A stretch of DNA of 64,000 nt from Flavobacterium rakeshii (GCF_009741375.1 NZ_WOWP01000057.1:1-64000); one strand, 5' to 3'. Shown: positions 52,709-60,795, numbered from the stretch's first letter. Numbers and translations: made by a program. Notes: generated by a model from the sequence alone, not told the origin.

Positions 52709-53249
52709 AATCGAGTCTTTTACAAAGAGCATAACGTTTTTCATGCAGTTCTTCCACTATATCTACCACGTCATCACTATCTTCAAAAAGGCTGAAAAAT
52801 AATTTATCGAGATTAACACTGCTAATACCGCTAAAAGGAAGTCCGTAACCCGATATGGCTTTAGCTCCTGTAATATCAAGAAAATACTGAGCCTCCTCTT
52901 CATCAAGGTCTAATACTTTTGAGTTGGCAAAGTGTATTACTTTCCCTTTCATTTTCCCTTCAAAAAGTTCGGCAATCTCCTCTATACTGTAATAGTAACC
53001 ATTAAGACATATATTGTTTGCCTGTCCCTGCATTACCAAATAAATGATCTCGTAGTTTTTAAAATTATGATCGTCATACAGTAAAGCCTGTAGACTCTCC
53101 TCCATTCCTTCTATAGTATCACAATTTTTATAAATACTGGAAATCCCTTCAAAAGCCAGCTGTTCCAAATTCTTAACCACTTCGGTACTTCCTGCCCTTT
53201 CTACATCGGCAACAGCCTCAAGGCAAAAAATGAAGTTTTCATAATCCAT
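52692..53249 (-). CDS. Conserved Bacteroidota hypothetical protein (DUF6642-like)
   Basis: 185 residues, acidic. IFCLEAVADVERAGSTEVVK, EIIYLVMQGQANNICLNGYYYSIEEIAELFEG, GYGLPFSGISSVNLDKLFFSLFE. I associate it, without certainty, with DUF6642. The alternating strands and helices with a small Gly/Ser-rich turn suggest an alpha/beta fold. No catalytic motif is clear. Its end overlaps the GNAT gene in convergent orientation. Confidence 0.6.
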   Translation of the reverse strand: MDYENFIFCLEAVADVERAGSTEVVKNLEQLAFEGISSIYKNCDTIEGMEESLQALLYDDHNFKNYEIIYLVMQGQANNICLNGYYYSIEEIAELFEGKMKGKVIHFANSKVLDLDEEEAQYFLDITGAKAISGYGLPFSGISSVNLDKLFFSLFEDSDDVVDIVEELHEKRYALCKRLDFRLYY

Positions 53250-53408
53250 ACAATCGGTGCTAATAAATGTGTAACAAAAGTAGTAGATTGCAACTGCAAA
53301 TCCGTTTTTTTAACGTGGTAATATATCCACAGTAATCATAAATTAGACGCCAATTGTTTATTAATAAACAGAAAACCATTACTTTCGCGCAAAAAATTAT
53401 ATTATCCG

Positions 53409-55097
53409 GTGACAAGCAATCCTACAGACAGAATTACCTATTTTCCTGAAAGCCTGATAAATTCAATTGATTTACCGGAACGCTTCACCTTTCCTTTTTA
53501 CTACGAGCCACACGAGTTAACAAAAATAGCGACAGAAGAACTGCAACACTATTTAGAAACTCAAACCGAACTGGACCATAACTTTGGTTTGAATGAAAAC
53601 CACAAAGGAACTGTTATTGGTAAAATGTTTGGAGTATTGGTTGTAAAAGACACAAATGGAAAATTGGGCTACCTGTCGGCTTTTTCAGGTAAACTTGCCG
53701 GATCTAATGAGCATCCTAAGTTTGTTCCTCCTGTTTTTGATATGCTTATGGAAAATAGCTTTTTTCTGAAGGAGCAGTATATCCTTAACAGTATTAACGA
53801 CAGGGTTAAAGAAATTGAAGCCGATAATAACTACATCTCACTAAAACAAAAACTACAGGAATATAATTTAGCTTCAGATAAAGAAATAAATGACTTCAAA
53901 CAAATTGTAAAAGCCAACAAGCAGGATCGTAAAAAACAACGACAGGAACAAAAAAATATCCTGACTGGTGAAGATTATGTACAGTTTGAGGCTCTTATGA
54001 TAAAACACAGCCTGCATGACAAACATCAGCTTAACGTGCTAATAAACAAATGGCAGGAAACGATTGATGAAGTTAAACAGCAACTCGCTGAATACGAAAA
54101 CACTATTGAAAGCTTAAAGAAAGAGCGTAGGGAAAAATCGTCTGCATTGCAGCAACAGCTTTTTGAGCAATATGTGTTTTTAAATAAAGACGGAGAAGAC
54201 AAGAGCCTTCACGCTATATTTAAAAATACGGTATTTGGAAAACCTCCCGCTGCTGCCGGAGAATGTGCCACTCCTAAATTATTGCAATATGCCTTTAAAC
54301 ATGGCTTCCAACCGATAGCCATGGCTGAATTTTGGTGGGGAACACCTCCAAAGTCGGAAATAAGGCAACACAAACAATACTACCCTGCCTGTACCGGTAA
54401 ATGCAAACCTATACTGGAGCATATGCTGAAAGGCACTCCTGTAGATGATAACCCGTTATTAATCAATCAAGGAGAAGATAAAAAACTGGAAATTATTTTT
54501 GAGGATGATTACCTTATCGTGGTAAACAAACCAGCCGAGTTGCTTTCGGTTCCCGGTATTGTAATTCAGGATTCGGTTTATACGAGGCTTCAGGCAATGT
54601 GGGGAAATATCGAGCCTTTAATTATTCACAGATTGGATATGGCAACTTCTGGATTACTGGTAGTAGCTAAGACTAAAGAAACCCACAAAGACATACAAAA
54701 ACAGTTTTTAAGGCGTACTGTAAACAAACGCTATACAGCGCTACTATCAGGTACATTTACCAAAAGTGAGGGCGAAATAAGCCTGCCGTTACGTGGTGAC
54801 CTTGATAACAGACCCCGACAGTTGGTTTGTTTTGAACACGGTAAAAAAGCGGTGACCAAATGGAAAACTATAGCAAAAAATGAAACCACAACCAAAGTTC
54901 ATTTCTGGCCACTAACAGGACGTACACATCAGCTACGTATGCATTCGGCACACGAACAGGGACTAAATGCTCCTATTGTAGGCGATGATCTATATGGTAC
55001 CTCTGCCGAAAGGCTACACCTTCACGCCGCTTATTTAGAATTTACACACCCTGCAACACAGAAAAAAATGAATTTTGAAGCTCCCGAGGAGTTTTAA
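53409..55097 (+). CDS. RluA-family pseudouridine synthase with long coiled-coil N-terminus
   Basis: 562 residues, start GTG. The catalytic RluA domain (about 358-562) has DDYLIVVNKPAELLSVPG, the catalytic Asp in LIIHRLDMATSGLLVV, and GRTHQLRMHSAH. Before it come a charged coiled coil (about 110-265, rich in Lys/Glu/Gln) and a Cys-containing segment GECATPKLLQYA... TGKCKP that may bind metal. The extended form is known in Bacteroidota and gamma-proteobacteria; the target rRNA or tRNA uridine cannot be told. Confidence 0.9.
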   Translation: MTSNPTDRITYFPESLINSIDLPERFTFPFYYEPHELTKIATEELQHYLETQTELDHNFGLNENHKGTVIGKMFGVLVVKDTNGKLGYLSAFSGKLAGSNEHPKFVPPVFDMLMENSFFLKEQYILNSINDRVKEIEADNNYISLKQKLQEYNLASDKEINDFKQIVKANKQDRKKQRQEQKNILTGEDYVQFEALMIKHSLHDKHQLNVLINKWQETIDEVKQQLAEYENTIESLKKERREKSSALQQQLFEQYVFLNKDGEDKSLHAIFKNTVFGKPPAAAGECATPKLLQYAFKHGFQPIAMAEFWWGTPPKSEIRQHKQYYPACTGKCKPILEHMLKGTPVDDNPLLINQGEDKKLEIIFEDDYLIVVNKPAELLSVPGIVIQDSVYTRLQAMWGNIEPLIIHRLDMATSGLLVVAKTKETHKDIQKQFLRRTVNKRYTALLSGTFTKSEGEISLPLRGDLDNRPRQLVCFEHGKKAVTKWKTIAKNETTTKVHFWPLTGRTHQLRMHSAHEQGLNAPIVGDDLYGTSAERLHLHAAYLEFTHPATQKKMNFEAPEEF

Positions 55098-55119
55098 CTT
55101 CTGCAATATCATATAAATT

Positions 55120-55150
55120 AAAAGAGCTTCAGGTTTACTGAAGCTCTTTT
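55120..55150. terminator. Bidirectional terminator between RluA and SDR genes
   Basis: AAAAGAGCTTCAG and CTGAAGCTCTTTT, perfect 13-bp arms with loop GTTTA. Confidence 0.92.
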
Positions 55151-55171
55151 AGTGTATTACTAATTTTAAAA

Positions 55172-55927
55172 TTAGAATCCGAAAATACCTCCCGAAACAG
55201 AGATTTTCTCTCCGTTTATCCAGGCAGAATCATCAGAAGCCAGGAAAACTGCAACCTTAGCAATATCCTCCGGCTGACCGGTACGTCCCAGTGGTGTTTT
55301 AGTAATAAATTCTGCCTCAATATCACTACCTATAAATCCGCCATCACGCGAACCTTCGGTTTCAACTACTCCCGGTAACAGCGAATTAATACGGATATTT
55401 CTTCCCGTAAATTCTTTTGACAGCGCTATTGTAATAGAATCTAAAGCTGCTTTTGTAGAAGAGTACACAGATCCCGTAGCCATTGGCATTTTACCAGCCT
55501 CAGAACTAACATTAATAATGTTACCTCCTTTCTCTCCAAATAGCTTTAAAGCTTCCTGTATAGTGAATATAACACCTAATACATTAATGTTATATTGCTG
55601 GTGGAATGATTCTGCAGTAACCTGCTCAATTGGCATATATTGATAAATACCCGCGTTATTAACCAATACATCAAGCGTTCCAAAAGTATTTTTAGTTTCT
55701 TCAAAAAGCCTTACAACATCTGCATGGTTTGAAACATCAGCCTGAACAGCAATAGCAGTACCGCCATTGTCTGTAATTGCTTTAACCACTTTGTCTGCAT
55801 CTATTTTGCTTGAAGCATAATTTACAACAACTTTAGCTCCTTCGGCTGCATAATGTTTTGCAATACCGGCACCAATACCTTTTGACGCTCCTGTTACTAT
55901 AGCTACTTTATTCTTTAATTTACTCAT
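55172..55927 (-). CDS. Short-chain dehydrogenase/reductase
   Basis: 251-residue NAD(P)-dependent SDR, glucose dehydrogenase / FabG-like. Cofactor loop VTGASKGIGAGIAKHYA, NNAG in LDVLVNNAGIYQY, catalytic Ser and Tyr-Lys in INVSSEAGKM and VYSSTKAALD. Substrate unknown. Divergent from an HxlR regulator, with a cluster of GTAAC repeats between, a frequent pairing in which HxlR represses a redox enzyme. Confidence 0.93.
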   Translation of the reverse strand: MSKLKNKVAIVTGASKGIGAGIAKHYAAEGAKVVVNYASSKIDADKVVKAITDNGGTAIAVQADVSNHADVVRLFEETKNTFGTLDVLVNNAGIYQYMPIEQVTAESFHQQYNINVLGVIFTIQEALKLFGEKGGNIINVSSEAGKMPMATGSVYSSTKAALDSITIALSKEFTGRNIRINSLLPGVVETEGSRDGGFIGSDIEAEFITKTPLGRTGQPEDIAKVAVFLASDDSAWINGEKISVSGGIFGF

Positions 55928-55980
55928 TTTTATAATTTTTAAGTTTGAGCAACAAAGTTATATCGGTATTATTAATTTTA

Positions 55981-56028
55981 GTAACTTTGTTACAAAAAGT
56001 AACAGTAACCTCTAAGTAACAAAGTAAC
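55981..56028. promoter_or_regulatory. GTAAC repeat cluster at the HxlR gene
   Basis: GTAAC at 55981, 55999, 56005, 56016 and 56024, and its reverse complement GTTAC at 55989. The first pair forms GTAAC-TTT-GTTAC. The cluster ends 2 bp before the hxlR ATG; likely HxlR operators controlling both genes. Confidence 0.55.
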
Positions 56029-56030
56029 CT

Positions 56031-56381
56031 ATGTCGTGTATTTTTTTTGATAAGGAACATCATAATGAAATGAGAGCCGTAAGGGATTCAATGGACGTGC
56101 TAAACGGAAAATGGAAAATTCCCATAATTTCCTCCATTTGTTTTTATAATAAAAGAAGATTTTCAGATATACTGAGTGATATAGAAGGAATTTCAAACAA
56201 AATGTTAAGTAAGGAGCTTAAAGAGCTCGAAATTAACAAGCTCATTACCCGAACTGTGTTAGAAACCCAGCCCGTAACCGTGCAATATCAGCTTACGCAA
56301 CACGGTCACACACTACGAACAATTATTGACAACCTGAAAGACTGGGGTGTAAAACATCGTGAAGAGATTATTAAAAATTAA
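56031..56381 (+). CDS. HxlR-family regulator
   Basis: 116 residues, DUF24/HxlR winged helix. VRDSMDVLNGKWKIPIISSI, RRFSDILSDIEGISNKMLSKEL and a C-terminal PVTVQYQLTQHG wing. Cys3 near the start could sense oxidants or aldehydes, as in several HxlR proteins, but that is not shown. Divergent from the SDR gene. Confidence 0.92.
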   Translation: MSCIFFDKEHHNEMRAVRDSMDVLNGKWKIPIISSICFYNKRRFSDILSDIEGISNKMLSKELKELEINKLITRTVLETQPVTVQYQLTQHGHTLRTIIDNLKDWGVKHREEIIKN

Positions 56382-56382
56382 A

Positions 56383-56418
56383 AAAACAAAAGCAGGATAT
56401 AAATCCTGCTTTTGTTTT
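56383..56418. terminator. Bidirectional terminator between hxlR and the GH35 gene
   Basis: AAAACAAAAGCAGGAT and ATCCTGCTTTTGTTTT, perfect 16-bp arms with loop ATAA. The right arm reaches the stop codon of the convergent gene. Confidence 0.9.
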
Positions 56419-58066
56419 AACGTGTATATAATGTTACCCTGAGTACTTTAGGACTGTCAAAATTTAAGCCCCAGTCGGTTTGATCACCATTTAAAATGCG
56501 TTCCACTTTAAAGACTCCATTTTCGTAGTGGCCTTCCTCTACAGTAAGGTACTGCCAGTTAGAGTTTTTATTTTTTTCCGAAGGTTTAAACATCACCCTG
56601 CAATGGTAACCGCATACCAGAAACTGGTTTTCACTAAGCTCGGCAATAAGAAACCTTCCGTCAGGATGCTGCGGCTGAAATTCAGAACGCGAAAGTCGGC
56701 TAAATGTACCAAAAGCCACATCTGCATCCCATGATTTTAAATGTAGTGTTTTATCGGTAATATAGTTTACTCTGTCTACCGCATTACCTCTATCTGCTGT
56801 AGGATCTACAGGCACTAACTGAACTGCTGTTTGTATTTTACCATCAAAGTTAAGCCTTGCAATCTCACTTGCCATAGGGGCAAACAATTCAAAGTTAATG
56901 GCAGTGGGCTCGTACATTTCTTTAGCCGTCATTACCTCCCCTTTTTTATTGATTCTGATTCTGGTATTGTCCAGCCCAAAAGGTGCGTAGCCTATTGCAC
57001 CATATCCCAATGCAGAATAAAAGAATTTTGGGAAATCATCATGCCAAAAGGTCTCTGGAACAAAAAGCGGATTATCTCCCCTGGCATAAAGCTCCATTGC
57101 TTTTAAATAGGTTTCTGTATCACTAAAATAAATATCGGGTGCCAGTACATCTACAGCAGGTGCTGCTGCTTTCCATAATTCAAAAACATTGTCATTTGGT
57201 CCTCCCACCTGATAATACGGCGGACCCGGATTTATAGGGTTTCTTATCGCAGCATTTACATACAGTGGTAAAGGGTAAATGTCTTTACCTGCCTCTGCTA
57301 TTTTACCAATATATTGAGCTACATGCCAAACCTGAAAAAATTCATCAGCATCATTACCAAAAACCTCCTTCCAGTTCTTATTTGACTTAGGATTCTTGCC
57401 AACTGCTTTTAGTACTTCTTTCGGTACAGGCTTATCAAATATTTTTTGGGCATCTTTACTATAATCCCTTACCGAGCCCCATGCTCCCGGTTCGTTTTGA
57501 ACCTGTACCATGATAACCGTATGCTGTTTATCAAACTCCTTTAAGTGTTTCATAAAAGCCGAAAATGCCCTTACATCCTCGTTTAATGTAGCTTCGGCAT
57601 GAGGTGACGGAGAATCTATCTCCTGTCCCTCCTTATTTATCATGTTGGGATATTTTTCAGGCTGTTGCTTCATCCAGCCGGGCATATAATGGTTAGAACC
57701 ATTTTTCCATGTAGCAAACCAAAGCAATACCACTCTAACATTATGTTCCCTTGCCTGAGTGATTATAGTATCTATAACACTGTAATCAAACTGACCTTTT
57801 TGAGGCTCAAACTGTTCCCAGTAAATAGGTATTTCAAGCGTGTTTACCTTTAACTGCTCCATTGCCGACCATACCTCGGGTAATGTATCTGGCCATGCGC
57901 TCGAATTGTTACATTGTGCGCCAAGCATCAAAAACGGTTTACCGTCTACCATAAGGCAATGCCTGCCGTCTTTATGCTTAATATACGGGAGTTCTGTTTG
58001 TTGGGCTATACACAGGTTAGTATAACCTAATACCAGTAATAGGAAAGAAATCAGTTTGTGGTTCAT
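56417..58066 (-). CDS. GH35-type beta-galactosidase with DUF5597 domain
   Basis: 549 residues with a signal peptide ending near YTNLCIAQ. A TIM barrel of clan GH-A: FLMLGAQCNNSSAWPD, NTLEIPIYWEQFEPQKGQF, the acid/base Glu in VQVQNEPGAWG and the nucleophile Glu in FVPETFWHD. A DUF5597 beta-sandwich follows (about 375-545). Members hydrolyse beta-galactosides in plant or algal polysaccharides. No SusCD or sulfatase genes are adjacent, so it is not part of a visible utilisation locus. Confidence 0.92.
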   Translation of the reverse strand: MNHKLISFLLLVLGYTNLCIAQQTELPYIKHKDGRHCLMVDGKPFLMLGAQCNNSSAWPDTLPEVWSAMEQLKVNTLEIPIYWEQFEPQKGQFDYSVIDTIITQAREHNVRVVLLWFATWKNGSNHYMPGWMKQQPEKYPNMINKEGQEIDSPSPHAEATLNEDVRAFSAFMKHLKEFDKQHTVIMVQVQNEPGAWGSVRDYSKDAQKIFDKPVPKEVLKAVGKNPKSNKNWKEVFGNDADEFFQVWHVAQYIGKIAEAGKDIYPLPLYVNAAIRNPINPGPPYYQVGGPNDNVFELWKAAAPAVDVLAPDIYFSDTETYLKAMELYARGDNPLFVPETFWHDDFPKFFYSALGYGAIGYAPFGLDNTRIRINKKGEVMTAKEMYEPTAINFELFAPMASEIARLNFDGKIQTAVQLVPVDPTADRGNAVDRVNYITDKTLHLKSWDADVAFGTFSRLSRSEFQPQHPDGRFLIAELSENQFLVCGYHCRVMFKPSEKNKNSNWQYLTVEEGHYENGVFKVERILNGDQTDWGLNFDSPKVLRVTLYTR

Positions 58067-58339
58067 TATTTTACATTTTACAAAAGGTCAAAAAGACTAT
58101 ATGTTGTAAATATAAAATTTTATTCTACTATAACGATGTAATTGAGGGAAGAAAACTGAAAAAGTATGCTTTATAAATTTAGACATGCAGTAATTAAGCA
58201 AGTTTCATATTCAGTTTATTATCAAGATATTTTTAATTAACCAATTCAATAAATTTAGGGTTCGTAAATAGATTTTGAAAGGAAACTTTTTACTATTGAT
58301 TGTTTTATTAAGTCAAATTTAGTAAGGATTATTGATTAC
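58067..58339. other. AT-rich intergenic region, no feature seen
   Basis: No coding frame, terminator or repeat that I can support. It separates the GH35 gene from the duplicated lipoprotein genes. Confidence 0.55.
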
Positions 58340-58882
58340 TTACTTTGTATATTGCATGTCAAATCTACCTTCTCTTATTTGATGTACTACACCTTGATTA
58401 TCTTGTACATCAAACCAAAAAGTACCAGATACAATTTGGTTTTCAGTATCCAGTTTGGTTATCGTAAGTTCTCCGGTGTGGGTTTGTGAGGTATAATAAT
58501 TATTTATACTATTAGAGTAAAAAGAATAAATGGCTAGTGCATTGCCTGATCTGTTTTCTAATAATTGATAGGTTTCGTTTTGAAATATTTGCAATTCATT
58601 AGTTCCTATAGAAATACCAACTAAATCTCCATCACTGTTTCTTTTATTACCCTGAAGTCCTAAATAATATCCTCCATCAACATATTGATAAACACAATCT
58701 AAAGGATTTATACCTCCACTTGGCAGGAATACTTCTCCATCCAGTAAACAACCAAATGTGTTTTCCCCTGTTTGTGTAGCAGCAGGGAGCAGGTTTACAG
58801 GGTCTTGAGCAGCTTTATCATCGTCATTATTACAAGCAGTGATTCCAGTTAATAAGACTAAAGTCAAAAATAGATACTTCAT
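58340..58882 (-). CDS. Hypothetical lipoprotein, copy B of tandem duplication
   Basis: 180 residues, lipobox ITAC (Cys17), then a NNDDDKAAQDPVNLLP linker and a mostly beta-rich domain ending FDMQYTK. It is nearly identical to the following gene (upstream in transcription) except around residues 108-127. Unknown family; probably an outer-membrane lipoprotein. No -7 consensus was found directly before it, so it may be read through from copy A. Confidence 0.75.
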   Translation of the reverse strand: MKYLFLTLVLLTGITACNNDDDKAAQDPVNLLPAATQTGENTFGCLLDGEVFLPSGGINPLDCVYQYVDGGYYLGLQGNKRNSDGDLVGISIGTNELQIFQNETYQLLENRSGNALAIYSFYSNSINNYYTSQTHTGELTITKLDTENQIVSGTFWFDVQDNQGVVHQIREGRFDMQYTK

Positions 58883-58964
58883 TTTTTAGTTGGTTTATAT
58901 ATTAGAAGTTTTGAACATTTATTATGATTTAACTTATATAAAAATTCAAAAAATTATTTTTTAT

Positions 58965-59498
58965 TTATCTCACATATTGCATATCAAATCTACCTTCTCG
59001 TATTTGATGTACCACACCTTGGTTGTCTTGTACATCAAACCAAAAAGTACCCGAGACAATCTGGTTTTCAGTATCCAGTTTGGTTATCGTAAGTTCTCCG
59101 GTGTAAGTTTGAGAGGTATAATAATTATTTATTCTATAACCATAAATACCTTGAGCATTACCATTAATATTTTCTAACAACTGATAGGTTTCGTTTTGAA
59201 ATATCTGTAATCCATTAGTTCCTATGGCTATCATTATTAAATCTCCATCACTATTCCTTTTATTACCCTGAAGTCCTAAATAATATCCCCCATCAACATA
59301 TTGATAAACACAATCTAAGGGATTTATACCTCCACTTGGCAGGAATACTTCTCCATCCAGTAAACAACCAAATGTGTTTTCTCCTGTTTGTGTAGCAGCA
59401 GGGAGCAGGCTTACAGGGTCTTGAGCAGCTTTATCATCGTCATTATTACAAGCAGTAACCCCTATTAGTAAGAGTAAGGTGTAAAATAGAGGCTTCAT
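58965..59498 (-). CDS. Hypothetical lipoprotein, copy A of tandem duplication
   Basis: 177 residues, lipobox VTAC (Cys17). Shares with copy B the linker, TQTGENTFGCLLDGEVFLP, LDCVYQYVDGGYYLGLQG and FWFDVQDNQGVVHQIREGRF. The difference lies in the loop after ENINGNAQGIYGYR, three residues shorter than in B. It has a TAATTTTG -7 element, 34 bp upstream, and shares the 5' leader ACCAACTAA with copy B. Function unknown. Confidence 0.75.
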   Translation of the reverse strand: MKPLFYTLLLLIGVTACNNDDDKAAQDPVSLLPAATQTGENTFGCLLDGEVFLPSGGINPLDCVYQYVDGGYYLGLQGNKRNSDGDLIMIAIGTNGLQIFQNETYQLLENINGNAQGIYGYRINNYYTSQTYTGELTITKLDTENQIVSGTFWFDVQDNQGVVHQIREGRFDMQYVR

Positions 59499-59532
59499 TC
59501 TTAGTTGGTTTGGTACAGTATTAACATTATAC

Positions 59533-59540
59533 CAAAATTA
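59533..59540 (-). promoter_or_regulatory. -7 promoter element of lipoprotein copy A
   Basis: TAATTTTG on the minus strand, 34 bp before the ATG at 59498. Confidence 0.5.
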
Positions 59541-59561
59541 GTGTTTTTTAACAAAAAAATA

Positions 59562-59569
59562 TATATTTG
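59562..59569 (+). promoter_or_regulatory. Plus-strand -7 element in front of a candidate RNA
   Basis: TATATTTG exactly matches TAnnTTTG, but no plausible plus-strand protein gene follows. A structured region ending in T6 lies 100 bp further. Confidence 0.4.
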
Positions 59570-59574
59570 CATTA

Positions 59575-59686
59575 CAAAAGGTCTCACCTTTTTTAACCTT
59601 TAAAGTGAATACTTACGATAACGAAGTAGAGCCCAACGAGCAAGTAGCTTTTATTAGTGATGGTTCCGCGGGCTCTCGTTTTTTAT
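59575..59686 (+). ncRNA. Candidate structured small RNA
   Basis: Starts just after the TATATTTG element. Contains the hairpin AAAAGGT-CTC-ACCTTTT at its start, then a long-range pair AGAGCCC (59628) with GGGCTCT (59670), followed by CGTTTTTTATT. The layout of promoter, folded body and T-tract end fits a short RNA of about 110 nt. Its GC is higher than that of the neighbourhood. I do not recognise an Rfam family. The open frame from a GTG at 59605 looks less likely, as it runs antisense to the next gene. Confidence 0.35.
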
Positions 59687-60474
59687 TGATAGTACTGACT
59701 ACTGTTCTTTATAAATTTCAGATAGTGTCCAAAAAGATATTTTCTAAGCAATTCCTTACTCTTAGGACTAAGTCTATTTTTGTAAATATTTCTTCGCCTT
59801 ACAGTTTTATGCTTAGGATCAAAATGATCAATCAAAACAGCCACGATAACACCAAATCTTAAAATTACTTGCCTTTGTTCCTTATAATTAACATTTAATA
59901 ATTTTTTCTCTAATTCTCCTATCCATTTCGCCAAGCTACTATCCTCATTTTCCAAAGTTTCGAGAAAATCCTTTAAGGTCATTATTCTAAATTTTTGGTC
60001 TTTGTTAGATATTAAACATTCTCCAATAATTCTTTGAACAGACCTATCCAAAATTCGATGTCTTCGAGATTCGATTGTTTCGATAAATCTTAAAAGTTGG
60101 TTACCTTGTTTTATTTTTGATAAATCTATATATTGACTTTGTAATCTTAAATATTCAAGTTGCCCCCAAAATTGCGCAAATAAATATAAAACATACTTTT
60201 GATTATGTATTGGATTTGAAGATAACGATTTTTTTAAGTTTACAAAGGTTGCAAAATCCTCTTTTGCCAAAGATTCAATTTTACCATATAGTTCGCTTGA
60301 TGCCTTTAAAATAGGATCTAAATTATCATAAAAAATTTTTTTCGCAGCATTTCTGGTTTTAAAATATTGTTTTATATCAGGATAGAAAAATTTAAATCCT
60401 TCCCATATAGTTGCACCAGTTATTGTGGCTATTGTTAATTGTAGTAGATTGTTCATAAAAATGTCTGCTAACAT
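59683..60474 (-). CDS. Membrane-anchored hypothetical protein
   Basis: 263 residues (or 257 if the ATG at 60456 is used). One N-terminal membrane helix (about 8-26, ATITGATIWEGFKFFYP), then a basic, helical cytoplasmic domain with many Lys, Arg, Tyr and Phe: KTRNAAKKIFYDNLDPILKA, FAQFWGQLEYLRLQSQYIDL, RRHRILDRSVQRIIGE. No family recognised. It lies beside the tRNA fragment and could be an accessory gene carried by mobile DNA. Strong terminator upstream in the opposite sense. Confidence 0.7.
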   Translation of the reverse strand: MLADIFMNNLLQLTIATITGATIWEGFKFFYPDIKQYFKTRNAAKKIFYDNLDPILKASSELYGKIESLAKEDFATFVNLKKSLSSNPIHNQKYVLYLFAQFWGQLEYLRLQSQYIDLSKIKQGNQLLRFIETIESRRHRILDRSVQRIIGECLISNKDQKFRIMTLKDFLETLENEDSSLAKWIGELEKKLLNVNYKEQRQVILRFGVIVAVLIDHFDPKHKTVRRRNIYKNRLSPKSKELLRKYLFGHYLKFIKNSSQYYQ

Positions 60475-60583
60475 TATTTTTTACGAAACTACTCATTTTT
60501 CTTTCGTCAAAAACACCTATAACCGAATTTCTATAATTATATAGATAATATAATTATTTGCAAAGTCAATAAGGTATAGTTAA

Positions 60584-60625
60584 AACAAACAAAGCGTTTG
60601 GAATCCAAACGCTTTGTTTGTTTTT
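60584..60625. terminator. Strong terminator-like hairpin
   Basis: AACAAACAAAGCGTTTGGA (60584-60602) and its exact reverse complement (60604-60622), separated by a single A, then T5. Perfect 19-bp arms. Confidence 0.85.
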
Positions 60626-60628
60626 CTA

Positions 60629-60657
60629 TGGACGATGAGTCCCGATAGCTATCGGGA
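60629..60657. repeat. tRNA-end echo with 18-bp palindrome
   Basis: TGGACGATGAG resembles the TGGGCGATGAG of the tRNA remnant 110 bp away (one mismatch) and runs into the perfect palindrome TCCCGATAGCTATCGGGA (60640-60657). The latter looks like a dispersed flavobacterial repeat. Confidence 0.5.
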
Positions 60658-60700
60658 GAAGCGCCAACCCTCTCAATATAAACGACAGGGAAATATATTA

Positions 60701-60731
60701 AAAAAGCTTCAGTTTTCACTGAAGCTTTTTA
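60701..60731 (-). terminator. Terminator next to the tRNA fragment
   Basis: AAAGCTTCAG and CTGAAGCTTT around TTTTCA, followed on both sides by A or T runs. On the minus strand it sits 8 bp beyond the tRNA 3' end, where a tRNA terminator is expected. Confidence 0.85.
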
Positions 60732-60738
60732 AAGGTTG

Positions 60739-60762
60739 TGGGCGATGAGGGATTCGAACTTT
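60739..60762 (-). other. tRNA 3'-end fragment (probable attachment-site remnant)
   Basis: Read on the minus strand it is TTCGAATCCCTCATCGCCCA: T-loop, 3' half of the T-stem and the 3' acceptor strand of a tRNA. The upstream half of the T-stem is GAAAG rather than the GAGGG needed to pair with CCCTC, and no D-arm or anticodon arm precedes it. So only the 3' end is here, as left by integration of a mobile element into a tRNA gene. Confidence 0.65.
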
Positions 60763-60795
60763 CGCATACTAATCCGCGTCATTCCTATGTTTTAT

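Noticed and set aside
58890-59177. 95-codon plus-strand frame opposite lipoprotein copy A
   Set aside because: Antisense shadow of a clear lipoprotein gene; Ile/Leu/Tyr-rich translation typical of AT-rich antisense.
59605-59862. GTG-started open frame of 85 codons on the plus strand
   Set aside because: Two thirds run antisense to the 263-residue gene, the composition is not protein-like, and the region is better explained as a folded RNA.
60537-60719. 60-codon minus-strand frame in the boundary region
   Set aside because: It runs through the terminator stem and the 18-bp palindrome; it is not a plausible protein.
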